Below are positions 9,094-17,963 of a stretch of DNA of 44,298 bases, in pieces (within the stretch, counting starts at the first letter, position 1; every line of letters begins with the position of its first letter). The notes under the pieces were generated by a model that saw nothing but the letters and a program-made list of their open reading frames with translations, had not been told where the DNA came from and did not search any database. Origin of the DNA: Melioribacter roseus (lineage in GTDB: Bacteria > Bacteroidota > Ignavibacteria > Ignavibacteriales > Melioribacteraceae); the NCBI GenBank assembly GCA_020724265.1, contig DYHH01000032.1, forward strand, positions 1 through 44,298. The letters run 5' to 3'. A program made the translations under genes and the position numbers.

Positions 9094-10827
9094 ATGGAAA
9101 TTTCAGAACAAAGACATAAAATAAATAAACTGTTATCCGAATTTGTTAGTCAATCTTCAACTCGGTTTTTAAATCTTTCAGCCGATGTAAAAAAAGCAGC
9201 GAATGATCCCGAGTTATTAAAACAAGTCGATAAAACATTCAAATCTATTCTAGAGTTTAATCGTTTTCTTACAAAAGAACTTGATGAGTTATTTTATCAG
9301 AATGATAAACTTGAAGATAAGTTAGAGAAATTGTCTTCGGAAAAGAAAAAATTAGAAAGGTTATATTCTTCCGGAATTTTATTCCAATCTGAAACGGAGA
9401 TGAAGCGCTTGATGGAAAAGGCAATAGATACTGTTGTGACTGAATTAAATGCAGACGAAGGGTTTATTGTTCTTGTTGATGATGAACTAAATATTGATAC
9501 AATAGTAACAAAAAACATGGAACCGGGGAACGAACCGGAAGCAAAAGAACTTAGCACGACAATTATTAATGACACAATTAAAAACTTAAAACCATCTCAG
9601 TTAAGTGAACTTCAAGCTAATTCGAGTTTCGGTAGCAAACATAGTATTGTAACTCTCGGACTTAAGGCGGCATTGTGTGTTCCGTTGGTTTCAAATTCGA
9701 AAGTAATGGGTGCAGTTTATTTGGATAGAAGAAATGCTGAAAAGTCTTTCAATGAATCTGATCTTACTTTTCTTTCATCCTTCGCAAACCAAATTGTGAA
9801 GGGAATTGAAGTATCTAAAGAGATCGATACACTCGAAGAAAAATTAGCAAATGTTCCATCAACCAGTTTCAAGGAATTACGCGAAGAATTTAAATCTGAT
9901 AATATTATCGGTTCCAGCAGAAAATTATACGACGTCTTGAATCTAGCTTCAAAAGTTAGTGATACAGATGTCTCAGTTTTATTGCTTGGTGAAAACGGTA
10001 CAGGTAAGGATTTGTTAGCTCAAGCAATTCATAACAACAGTAAGCGTAGAGATAAACCTTTTGTTGCGGTTAATTGCGGAGCAATCCCTTCCGATCTTTT
10101 AGAATCCGAATTGTTCGGTTATGAAAGCGGAGCATTTACAGGTGCTAATAAGAGTAAACCGGGAAGGTTAGAGTCTGCCGACGGCGGAACGGTTTTTCTT
10201 GATGAAATCGGGGAGATGAGCGTTAATCTTCAAGCAAAACTTTTACGTGTTGTTCAAACAAGAGAGATTGAAAGATTGGGTTCGGTTGATTCTAAAAAAA
10301 TTGATGTTCGTTTTATAGCAGCAACAAATCAAGATATCTCCAAAATGATTGAAGAAAAAAAATTCCGCGAAGATCTTTACTACCGTTTAAAAGTAATTGA
10401 AATTAATATTCCGCCTCTCCGTGAAAGAAAAGAAGATGTTGAAGATCTAGTTCATTTTTTTCTAAAAAAGTATTCTAATGTGAATAAAGAATTTACAATT
10501 ACTGATGATGCTATTGCAACACTTGAATCATACAATTGGCCGGGAAATGTTCGTGAGTTGGAAAACGTAATTCAACGTGCAGTTATCTTGTGCCTCGGTG
10601 CGGAAATCACTGTTGAGAATTTACCGTCGGAAATTATTGATGATAAAGAAGTTGTTCAAGATAAAACAGAACAGCGTACTTTATCGGAAGCTGAAACAGA
10701 ATTTAGAAAGAGGTTTATTTTGCGTGTACTCAGAAAAACAGAATCGAAATCGGAAGCAGCAAAAGTTTTGGGAATCAACAGAAGCCACCTTCATAAATTA
10801 TTAACACAACTCGATATCAATGTTTAA
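9094..10827 (+). CDS. Sigma-54-dependent transcriptional activator, GAF-AAA+-Fis type
   Basis: A 577-residue bacterial enhancer-binding protein. Residues 1-105 are helical and coiled-coil prone ([19 protein letters not shown]). A GAF sensory domain spans about 105-245. The AAA+ domain (~270-505) has Walker A GENGTGKD (Gly299-Lys305), the GAFTGA sigma-54 contact loop intact at 346-351, Walker B FLDE (Asp370-Glu371) and the RLKV/ELENV sensor regions. The C-terminus is a Fis-type helix-turn-helix ([18 protein letters not shown]). There is no receiver domain, so it is not an ordinary response regulator. The start codon is 2 nt after the stop of the upstream Ser/Thr kinase, so the two are almost certainly cotranscribed and translationally coupled. 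I infer that it is controlled by the kinase, by a GAF ligand, or by both. Confidence 0.95.
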   Translation: MEISEQRHKINKLLSEFVSQSSTRFLNLSADVKKAANDPELLKQVDKTFKSILEFNRFLTKELDELFYQNDKLEDKLEKLSSEKKKLERLYSSGILFQSETEMKRLMEKAIDTVVTELNADEGFIVLVDDELNIDTIVTKNMEPGNEPEAKELSTTIINDTIKNLKPSQLSELQANSSFGSKHSIVTLGLKAALCVPLVSNSKVMGAVYLDRRNAEKSFNESDLTFLSSFANQIVKGIEVSKEIDTLEEKLANVPSTSFKELREEFKSDNIIGSSRKLYDVLNLASKVSDTDVSVLLLGENGTGKDLLAQAIHNNSKRRDKPFVAVNCGAIPSDLLESELFGYESGAFTGANKSKPGRLESADGGTVFLDEIGEMSVNLQAKLLRVVQTREIERLGSVDSKKIDVRFIAATNQDISKMIEEKKFREDLYYRLKVIEINIPPLRERKEDVEDLVHFFLKKYSNVNKEFTITDDAIATLESYNWPGNVRELENVIQRAVILCLGAEITVENLPSEIIDDKEVVQDKTEQRTLSEAETEFRKRFILRVLRKTESKSEAAKVLGINRSHLHKLLTQLDINV

Positions 10828-10958
10828 TTGTTGCAGTTAAGCAACACTTATAATTATTGCCTGTCGCACCTTTACTACTCCGTTAAAGTATATATTCAGT
10901 TTTCATTCGATATTGTTATGGCACTTAAATTGTACATTATGTCTAAAAATATTTTCAG
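10828..10958. other. Gap between sigma-54 activator and receiver-like ORF
   Basis: 131 bp, AT-rich. No hairpin followed by a T run and no clear promoter is visible, so read-through from the activator gene to the small ORF at 10959 is possible. Confidence 0.3.
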
Positions 10959-11159
10959 ATGAATGATCATATTCTAATTATTGATTCCGATAAAGTAATC
11001 TTAAGAAAATTAAGGGAGCTGTTAACAAGAGAGGGCTTTAGCATAATGACCGTAACAGATAAACAAGAGGCATTAAATTTATGCAAACAGCTCCCGATAC
11101 GTTTAATTATTGGCTCACCCAACGAACTAGGTATAGCCAATGATGAAAATAAAGTCTGA
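10959..11159 (+). CDS. Truncated receiver-like protein lacking the phosphoacceptor region
   Basis: 66 residues matching only the first half of a response-regulator receiver fold: HILIIDSDKVILRKLRELL corresponds to beta1 with the acidic pair and helix 1, EGFSIMTVTDKQEAL to beta2/helix 2, and RLIIGSP to beta3. At the end of beta3, where the phosphorylated Asp is expected, the sequence reads GSP, and the protein stops about 12 residues later, so helices 3-5 and the conserved Thr/Lys are missing. No ribosome binding site is obvious. It lies directly downstream of the kinase/sigma-54 pair and ends 33 nt before a strong terminator. It is either a decaying receiver gene or a small receiver-derived protein; I cannot tell which. 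Confidence 0.55.
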   Translation: MNDHILIIDSDKVILRKLRELLTREGFSIMTVTDKQEALNLCKQLPIRLIIGSPNELGIANDENKV

Positions 11160-11192
11160 TAGTTAACCCTTTCGGTTTCTATATCTCCTCTT

Positions 11193-11220
11193 AGGCGGAG
11201 ATGACATGACTCCGCCTTTT
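11193..11220 (+). terminator. Rho-independent terminator
   Basis: AGGCGGAG (11193-11200) pairs with CTCCGCCT (11210-11217) around a 9-nt loop, followed by TTTATTATT. It closes the kinase/sigma-54/receiver-like cluster and separates it from the methyltransferase gene. Confidence 0.85.
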
Positions 11221-11269
11221 ATTATTCATTCCTCTTTGCTTATCTTTACTTAATTCTAAACAGGGCGAT

Positions 11270-12454
11270 ATGAAAAAAGTAATTCTTCACAAAGGAAGAG
11301 AGAAATCACTACTTCGTAAACACCCATGGATTTTTTCCGGTGCAATTGATTCAATTGATGACAATATCGAATTGGGTGAAACAGTCGAAATATTATCATC
11401 AGATAAAAAGTTTTTTGCTGTCGGGGCATATTCACCTCATTCACAAATACGCATTAGAGTTTGGAGTTTTAATCATATCGAAATCAATAAAGTTTTTTTT
11501 ACTGAAAAAATTTCTTCTGCCGTTACATTTCGTAAATCGATTATTGATGAGAAGAAATATAATGCTTACCGAATAGTGAATTCCGAATCTGATGGTTTGC
11601 CGGGTTTAATCGTAGATAAATACAACAATATTCTTGTTTGTCAATTTATCTCAGCCGGTGCAGAAAAATGGAAACAAACCATTGTTGAAATTCTTGTCGA
11701 TCAATTAGAACCAACTGCTATTTATGAAAGATCGGATGCCGATGTTCGTCAAAAAGAAGGATTGAAATCAAACAAAGGTATGCTTTACGGAAAAATCGAT
11801 TCCGGAGAAGTAATTATTCAAGAAGATAATCTCTCTTATATCGTAAATATTTTTACCGGACATAAAACCGGTTTCTATCTAGATCAAAGAGAGAATAGAA
11901 AGATTATTTCGGAATACTCAAAAGGAAAAAATGTTCTAAATTGTTTTTCCTATACAGGCAGCTTCGGGATTGCCGCATTAGTAAACGATGCCGAACATGT
12001 CTTGAATATCGATTCTTCAGAAGAAGCATTAAACCTATCAACAAGAAATTTTCAATTAAATAAAATAAATGCCGATAAGTTTACCAACTTAAAAGCAGAT
12101 GTATTCACAGAATTGAGAAAACAAAAATCCGAAAGTAAAAAATATGATTTGATAATTCTTGATCCGCCGAAATTTGTAGAAGGAAAGAATAGTCTTAATA
12201 AAGCAAGCAGAGGTTATAAAGATATCAACATGCTTGCAATGCAGTTATTAAATGATGACGGATTACTTTTTACATTTTCCTGTTCCGGGCTTATGACTCC
12301 CGAGCTATTTAATAAAATTATTGCTGACGCAGCTTCAGATGCCGGAGTAAATCTTTCAATAATCGATCGGCTCTGGCAGTCAGGTGATCACCGGGTTACG
12401 ACAAGTTTCCCGGAATCGTTTTATTTAAAAGGATTGTTAGTTAAAAAGGGTTAA
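11270..12454 (+). CDS. rlmI: Class I SAM-dependent rRNA (cytosine-C5) methyltransferase, RlmI-like
   Basis: 394 residues, the usual length of RlmI, which methylates C1962 (E. coli numbering) of 23S rRNA. An N-terminal PUA-like domain opens with LHKGREKSLLRKHPWIFSGAI. A central EEHI-type region contains GLPGLIVDKY. The C-terminal Rossmann methyltransferase has the SAM-binding motif NCFSYTGSFGI, an acidic VLNIDSSEEAL strand end, the substrate motif LDPPKF, and the catalytic-type Cys338 in FSCSG. It starts 50 nt after the terminator that ends the signalling cluster, and only 5 nt separate its stop from the next gene. The exact target base is assumed from family membership. Confidence 0.85.
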   Translation: MKKVILHKGREKSLLRKHPWIFSGAIDSIDDNIELGETVEILSSDKKFFAVGAYSPHSQIRIRVWSFNHIEINKVFFTEKISSAVTFRKSIIDEKKYNAYRIVNSESDGLPGLIVDKYNNILVCQFISAGAEKWKQTIVEILVDQLEPTAIYERSDADVRQKEGLKSNKGMLYGKIDSGEVIIQEDNLSYIVNIFTGHKTGFYLDQRENRKIISEYSKGKNVLNCFSYTGSFGIAALVNDAEHVLNIDSSEEALNLSTRNFQLNKINADKFTNLKADVFTELRKQKSESKKYDLIILDPPKFVEGKNSLNKASRGYKDINMLAMQLLNDDGLLFTFSCSGLMTPELFNKIIADAASDAGVNLSIIDRLWQSGDHRVTTSFPESFYLKGLLVKKG

Positions 12455-12459
12455 CAACT

Positions 12460-13239
12460 ATGAAGAAAAAAGGCATTAGAGGAATGATAGATAAACTCAA
12501 AGAACCGAATAATTTTATCTCCGGTATTTATAATTACTGCGACGGTTGGTGTGAAAGATGTTCATACACCGAGCGCTGTCTAAATTATTCAACAAGGTTT
12601 GAATATGGTTTTAATGAAGATGATGATTCACTGGAGAACACATTGGATTCGGTTTCCGAAATGTTCTCGGACTTAAGTGGTTTCTTAAAAGAAGAAGCCG
12701 AAAAAAGGGGAATTGATCTTAATGAAGAAGTTGATATGAGTGATTATGAAAATGCAAAAGAGAAAGCTAACTCTCATCCTCTGACAACAAAAACTTATAA
12801 ATACTTTCAGTTAGTAAATGATTGGTTTAATTCGCGTAAAGAAATTTTAACAAAGCAAACCGATGAGTTTATTAAGTCCGCCGAATTAGGTTTTGATGAA
12901 GAAAAGATTCAAAATAATGTAAATGAATTTCAAGATGCGATTGAAGTAATTCGGTGGTACTTCACATTAATTAGAGTAAAAATTAATAGGGCGCTTCATA
13001 CAAAATTTGAAAATTCTTATGATGATGAAGAGTTTACATTTGAGCAAGTCAACACATCGGCTAAAATTGCTTTGGTAGGATGCGAAAAATCATTGGCTGC
13101 TTGGAAAACTCTTTATGATTATCTTAAAGAGGACGAGGATAAAATTTTGACTATCCTTGCTTATCTCGATAAGTTAATAAAAGAAATAAAAGAAGAGTTT
13201 CCGGATGTTGCCGAATTCAAGCGGCCTTACTTTGATTAG
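12460..13239 (+). CDS. Conserved hypothetical protein with N-terminal cysteine cluster
   Basis: 259 residues, no family that I can name. The N-terminus carries four closely spaced cysteines (Cys27-x3-Cys31-x2-Cys34-x5-Cys40, sequence NYCDGWCERCSYTERC), suitable for a zinc or iron-sulfur site. The rest is acidic and predicted helical, with a conserved-looking block around FTLIRVKINRALHTK and ALVGCEKSLAAWKTL. There is no signal peptide, so it is probably cytoplasmic. It starts 5 nt after the RlmI-like gene and is very likely cotranscribed with it. The function is not inferable from sequence. Confidence 0.75.
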   Translation: MKKKGIRGMIDKLKEPNNFISGIYNYCDGWCERCSYTERCLNYSTRFEYGFNEDDDSLENTLDSVSEMFSDLSGFLKEEAEKRGIDLNEEVDMSDYENAKEKANSHPLTTKTYKYFQLVNDWFNSRKEILTKQTDEFIKSAELGFDEEKIQNNVNEFQDAIEVIRWYFTLIRVKINRALHTKFENSYDDEEFTFEQVNTSAKIALVGCEKSLAAWKTLYDYLKEDEDKILTILAYLDKLIKEIKEEFPDVAEFKRPYFD

Positions 13240-13311
13240 CTAATTGTTAAATTGGTTTCGTAACTAAATTTTTTTTTAATAATATTGTTGTACAATAAAA
13301 CTGTTAAATCA

Positions 13312-14979
13312 ATGAAGAAAATTTTTCTGTTTTTATTCTTTGCAATTTGTGTTTCTGCTCAAGTAGAAAACGTTCCTTTGGATCACGGCGTTTATACCTT
13401 CCTTAAAGAAATGGAAGTAAAAAAAATAATCTATGGTATTAATGAAGATATTCCGAATCTAAAATACGGCGAAGTAAAAAACTTTTTGAAGCAAATTGAA
13501 TCCCGCCAAATTGAATTGAGCAATACCGAAAGGAAACTTTTCGAAAAATATAGAATTGAGTTTTACACCGATAAAATAAACGACTACAATACCTGGAATC
13601 TTTTCGGTTCTTCTCCGAATATTTTCACTTCACCTTTTTCACTCTTTGATGATAGACAAAAGTATTTATACAATTATAAAGACGGCGATAATAATGTATT
13701 TGTTGAGATGATCGGTACTTTTAATTACGGGCATAGAGTAAAACCATCGACAAATAATGCAGAATTATACGATATCGGTTTTCGTTTTAGAGGTACATTG
13801 TTTTCTAAACTCGGGTATAATCTTACAGTAATCAAAGGGGGAGTAAGCGGTAATAAAAATTTCTCCGCAATTCTTGATCCACGAATGAATTACAATTTTA
13901 AGTTTATAGAAGACATTGAAAATATAATTAACTACGATTTTGTAGAAGGATATCTGCAGTATAATACTCAACCAACTGAAAATATTAATATAACCGTTCA
14001 GCTTGGCAGAGAAAAAATTACTCTTGGTTACGGTTACAATAGTAAGTTATCGTTTTCTGGCGATCACCCTACAATGGATTTTTTCAAATTTAATATCAAA
14101 TATGGTGTTGTAAACTTTACTTCTATTCATGCATCAACCGTAGGTGATTTTAGTTTTGACCGAAGTCAACTATATACAAAGTATATCGCAATGAATAGAT
14201 TAAAATTGAGCTTCCCGGATTTTATGGATTTCGGAGTGGGTGAAATGATTGTTTACTCCGATAGGGGAATTGATTTAGCTTATTTTAATCCTTTGATGTT
14301 TTACAAATTTGCAGAAATGTCATTACAAGATCGCGATAATGGTCTTTTCTTTATTGATGCTAAAACAAACTTCTGGAGAAATTTAGAATTCCACGGTACT
14401 TTTTTCCTCGATGAAAATTTACTCGGGCATTTGCAGCATCTTTCAAGATTCTCTAACAAAACAGCTTATCAACTTGGTGCTATGTGGTATCAGCCTTTAG
14501 GACTTTGTGATCTTTCATTATTTGTTGAATACACAAAAATTCGACCATACACATATTCACATACCAACAATAAAAATACCTTTACTGCATTTGATCAAAT
14601 TCTCGGACATAGAATAGGTCCCAATTCCGATGAGATTTTTATTAAAGCTGCTTATAACCTTAATGAATGGATTAGACCGTCAATATCTTATTCGTATATA
14701 AGAGCAGGAAATAATATTGTCAGCGAAAACGGAACCTTAATAAGGAATGTTGGCGGTGATGTATTCCAACCTTACAGGGATGATGTTGATCCGATGGATG
14801 CACCGTTTCTTGACGGGAATAGAGTGAATACTACCGAAATAATTGCTAATTTGAAGATAGAACCTTTCCGTGATATTATTTTTGATATTTCTTATTATTA
14901 TATTTTTAGCGATCATGTGACAGAAAATTTTTCTGAAAACTTAAGTTATGCACAGCTAATAATGAAACTTCAATTCTAA
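13312..14979 (+). CDS. Outer-membrane capsule assembly Wzi-like beta-barrel protein
   Basis: About 555 residues from the ATG at 13312, which gives a clean signal peptide (MKKIFLFLFFAICVSAQ); an upstream in-frame TTG at 13285 would add nine residues in front of it. The mature N-terminus VPLDHGVYTFLKEMEVKKII is a soluble helical segment typical of FCB-group Wzi-like proteins. The remainder is a long barrel with repeated aromatic-rich strands, including FNPLMFYKFAEMSLQDRDNGLFF, and ends in a terminal Phe (LIMKLQF), a classic outer-membrane signature. Wzi-type proteins anchor capsule or exopolysaccharide at the surface. It overlaps the following lipoprotein gene by 1 nt. Family assignment is by recognition of the pattern, moderately sure. 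Confidence 0.65.
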   Translation: MKKIFLFLFFAICVSAQVENVPLDHGVYTFLKEMEVKKIIYGINEDIPNLKYGEVKNFLKQIESRQIELSNTERKLFEKYRIEFYTDKINDYNTWNLFGSSPNIFTSPFSLFDDRQKYLYNYKDGDNNVFVEMIGTFNYGHRVKPSTNNAELYDIGFRFRGTLFSKLGYNLTVIKGGVSGNKNFSAILDPRMNYNFKFIEDIENIINYDFVEGYLQYNTQPTENINITVQLGREKITLGYGYNSKLSFSGDHPTMDFFKFNIKYGVVNFTSIHASTVGDFSFDRSQLYTKYIAMNRLKLSFPDFMDFGVGEMIVYSDRGIDLAYFNPLMFYKFAEMSLQDRDNGLFFIDAKTNFWRNLEFHGTFFLDENLLGHLQHLSRFSNKTAYQLGAMWYQPLGLCDLSLFVEYTKIRPYTYSHTNNKNTFTAFDQILGHRIGPNSDEIFIKAAYNLNEWIRPSISYSYIRAGNNIVSENGTLIRNVGGDVFQPYRDDVDPMDAPFLDGNRVNTTEIIANLKIEPFRDIIFDISYYYIFSDHVTENFSENLSYAQLIMKLQF

Positions 14980-15491
14980 TGAAAAAAGTAATTGCAATTA
15001 TATTACTTGCGTATATACTAATCAGCTGCGATAAGGGAATTGAACCGTATCCCGAACCGCTTGACCCGGAAAATACAGGTATTGCAGGCACGGTAACTTT
15101 TCTCGGAAATTGGCCCTCCGGAATTGCAAGAACTCATATCGTATTATTTAAAAATCAAATTCAAATGGAAACGGATTTTTTCCCACCTAATTTAAGTTAT
15201 GTAAGTAATGAAATTGACAGCGGTACAGTGTCTTTAGAATATGATTCAAGGACAAACAATTTACTAGATGTAAACATCGCACCGGGAACTTATAGATATA
15301 TTGTTGTTGCTCAATCAACTAAAGATGCTTTATCATTAGATAGAAAAGATTGGTTTGTTGTCGGAGTTTTTTATGCGCCGAACGATAATTCAAAACCGGG
15401 AAGCATAATTATTAATGAAGGAAGAGTGACTGAAAATGTTGATATAATTTGTGATTTTGATAATCCGCCCCCACAACCACCTGGGGGTTAG
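14979..15491 (+). CDS. Lipoprotein (hypothetical), possible partner of adjacent TonB receptor
   Basis: 170 residues with a lipoprotein signal (MKKVIAIILLAYILISC, Cys17). The mature part looks beta-rich and may form an Ig/carboxypeptidase-regulatory-like sandwich (TGIAGTVTFLGNWPSG near the N-terminus, APGTYRYIVVAQST in the middle). The C-terminus is Pro-rich (DNPPPQPPGG). Its start codon overlaps the stop of the Wzi-like gene (TAATG). A TonB-dependent receptor follows 42 nt later, so this could be a surface lipoprotein working with that receptor. No specific ligand is suggested. Confidence 0.7.
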   Translation: MKKVIAIILLAYILISCDKGIEPYPEPLDPENTGIAGTVTFLGNWPSGIARTHIVLFKNQIQMETDFFPPNLSYVSNEIDSGTVSLEYDSRTNNLLDVNIAPGTYRYIVVAQSTKDALSLDRKDWFVVGVFYAPNDNSKPGSIIINEGRVTENVDIICDFDNPPPQPPGG

Positions 15492-15533
15492 TTAATTGGT
15501 TATTAAGTTTTTGGTTATTGGGTTATTGGTGAA

Positions 15534-17702
15534 TTGAAAAATTTATTTTACATATTATTATTTATTACAACTTTAACTGCCCAAACCGGGCATATTACCG
15601 GTTTTGTTTCCGATCAAAATAATCAGCCGTTGGTCGGTGTTAACGTAATCATTGCCGGCTCAACAATTGGTTCCGCTACTGATATAAATGGCTTCTTTGA
15701 AATAAACAATATTGAATACGGAAGTTATGTTTTGGTTGTTAGTTTTGTCGGTTATCAAAAACAGAATGTAAAAATTAATTTTGACGAATCTTATCAGCCT
15801 GTAAGAATAACTTTGCTTGAAAAAGTAATTCAAACCGGACAAATAATTGTATCTGCCGGGAAATACGAGCAAAAAGTAGAAGATCTTACCGTAAGTACAA
15901 CAGTAGTCCCTTCGGATGTGATTGATAAAAGAAATTTTTCAAGTTTGGATGCTGTTCTTCGTTACGTGCCCGGATTCAGTATGGCGGAAGAGCAACCCAG
16001 CATCCGTGGATCTGCCGGGTATAGCTTGGGAGCGGGTTCGCGTGTTCTTGTTGCTATTGACGGTGTGCCTATGTATACCGGTGATACGGGCGAAATTGTT
16101 TGGGAATTTGTTCCTTTAACAGATGTTGAACGAATTGAAGTCATCAAAGGTCCGGCAAGTTCACTTTATGGTTCCGCTGCAATCGGTGGCGTTGTAAATA
16201 TTATTACTAAAAAAGCTCCTCAGAAATCTATCGTTCATTTTAGTTCTCATGGCGGTATGTATGATGATCCGTCGGTTGATGTTTGGAAGTGGTCTAAAAC
16301 GAAACGTACTTATTACGGCTATTCATTAACTCATTCAAACTCCTTGGGAAAATTTGGTTACTCGGTTTCTTATAGAAGAACAAATAATGACGGACACCGC
16401 GAAAATGATCATAACAAGCGGCATCTTACATATGCGAAACTGAGTTATGATTTTAACGAAAATACATCTCTTACTTTTACCGGGAACTACTTGTTCATGA
16501 ACCGGGGGCAGTTTAATTTTTGGAAGAATTCTCGTAATGCACTTCGTCCTCCGGATGCAGATAGAGATCAATTAGTCGTTTCAAATAGATATTTCGGAAC
16601 ACTTGCTTTCAATCATAAATTCAGTGATAAATTTTCGATTCAAGTTAAACCCGGTATTTACTCGTCTGTTTTTGAAGGACGCGGTATTGAGATTACCGAA
16701 TCCAACGCTTTATTGTTGAGAAACGAAATGATAACAAACTATACACCAAATGAAGACTGGACTTTCATTGCCGGAACCGAGCAAACGTATGCTGATGTCA
16801 GTTCAAATGTATTTTCAAGTCCAAGATTCTTTACAGGTTCGGGTTATATTCATACGGAATTCAAAGGAATATCAAAACTTACTGCCACCTTAGGTGTTCG
16901 TTATGATTACATCAAAATAGATTCAGTTGAGGGAGCAAATGCAATTATGCCTAAGTTAGGGCTGAACTATAAATTATTTGATACTGTTATTTTACGAGGC
17001 TCAATAGGAACAGGTTTCAGGGCACCGACTCCTGCCGAGGTGTTTATAACCGTCAGTATCGGTGGTGTTGATATAAAAAAGAATACAGACTTAACATATG
17101 AGACAAGTCTTTCTTTCGAATTAGGTGCAGTATATAAACCTTTACCCAATTTATTTTTTGATGCGGCATTCTTTCAAACCGATTACGATAATTTTATTGA
17201 ACCGAATTTTATTAACGATGAAGGTGGTCTGGCAATAAAATTTATAAATCTTCCTAAGTCAAGAATACAAGGTGCCGAACTTGTATCGGATTATAAAATT
17301 ATTCCGGAATTACTCAGTTTTAATATCGGGTATACATATTTATGGTCGCAGGATCTGAAGACAAAAAAGGCGATGAAATATCGTCCCCGGCATAGAGTTT
17401 ATGCAGCGCTTAATTACACTCCTTACCCATTCGAGTTTGGCGTATATTACCGATACTGGAGCAGAATAGAAGAGATTGACGAAACAATTGTGCAGCCGCC
17501 GGTTGAATTAATTGTAGAAGGCGATCTGAGGGTTGAAGTTTATGTGTGGGATTTAAGCGCAGGGTTTAACTTTAATCTGTTTGAAATGCCGCTGAAAATT
17601 TCTGCTAATGTATATAATTTACTAAACTATAACTATGTTGAATTCCTAGGCAACATACAACCTCTTAGGAATTTTTCTCTTAGGTTAGATGCTTATTTCT
17701 GA
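15534..17702 (+). CDS. TonB-dependent receptor with carboxypeptidase-regulatory-like N-domain
   Basis: 722-residue outer-membrane transporter. The start appears to be TTG at 15534: a signal peptide (KNLFYILLFITTLTAQ) begins directly after it and no ATG fits. Residues ~18-100 form a CarboxypepD_reg-like domain (GFVSDQNNQPLVGVNVII ... GSATDINGFFEI). The plug domain follows with VLRYVPGF, PSIRGSAGYSLGAGSRVLV, IDGVPMY and VERIEVIKGPASSLYGSAAIGGVVNIIT. The remaining ~480 residues are a 22-strand-type barrel ending RLDAYF with a terminal Phe. It is the last gene of the Wzi-like/lipoprotein/receptor cluster. The substrate cannot be read from sequence; there is no riboswitch upstream. Confidence 0.93.
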   Translation: MKNLFYILLFITTLTAQTGHITGFVSDQNNQPLVGVNVIIAGSTIGSATDINGFFEINNIEYGSYVLVVSFVGYQKQNVKINFDESYQPVRITLLEKVIQTGQIIVSAGKYEQKVEDLTVSTTVVPSDVIDKRNFSSLDAVLRYVPGFSMAEEQPSIRGSAGYSLGAGSRVLVAIDGVPMYTGDTGEIVWEFVPLTDVERIEVIKGPASSLYGSAAIGGVVNIITKKAPQKSIVHFSSHGGMYDDPSVDVWKWSKTKRTYYGYSLTHSNSLGKFGYSVSYRRTNNDGHRENDHNKRHLTYAKLSYDFNENTSLTFTGNYLFMNRGQFNFWKNSRNALRPPDADRDQLVVSNRYFGTLAFNHKFSDKFSIQVKPGIYSSVFEGRGIEITESNALLLRNEMITNYTPNEDWTFIAGTEQTYADVSSNVFSSPRFFTGSGYIHTEFKGISKLTATLGVRYDYIKIDSVEGANAIMPKLGLNYKLFDTVILRGSIGTGFRAPTPAEVFITVSIGGVDIKKNTDLTYETSLSFELGAVYKPLPNLFFDAAFFQTDYDNFIEPNFINDEGGLAIKFINLPKSRIQGAELVSDYKIIPELLSFNIGYTYLWSQDLKTKKAMKYRPRHRVYAALNYTPYPFEFGVYYRYWSRIEEIDETIVQPPVELIVEGDLRVEVYVWDLSAGFNFNLFEMPLKISANVYNLLNYNYVEFLGNIQPLRNFSLRLDAYF

Positions 17703-17963
17703 AATCCAAAATCCTAATCTCTAAATCCGAAACAAATTCAAAGCTCGAAACTCAAAATCATAAACCTATTAATTTGTTTTTAACATTCGAATTTAGCATT
17801 TAGAATTTGTTTAGAATTTAGGGTTTCGATATTAGAATTTAGTATTTCAAACAGATATTTGAGCATTGTACTCTGTGATCCCCCACCTTGTTAATCTCAT
17901 CAATTAAACTTAATATTGCCGATTAATTATTCCCTAAAATCCTAAAATTAACAAGGACTATTT
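17703..17963. repeat. Low-complexity intergenic tract with imperfect inverted repeat
   Basis: A 261-bp gene-free gap built of degenerate A/T-rich words (variants of CTAAATCC and GAATTTAG). CTAAATCCGAAACAAATTC (17721-17739) matches the reverse complement of 17803-17821 at 17 of 19 positions, so the transcript could fold into a long AT-rich hairpin. The last ~60 bp contain the ribosome binding site (AACAAGGACT) of the next gene. No coding potential. Confidence 0.5.

Noticed and set aside
10828-11159. Frameshifted continuation of a full response regulator
   Set aside because: I looked for the missing receiver half in other frames downstream; the sequence after 11159 runs straight into a terminator, so there is no rescue by a simple frameshift.
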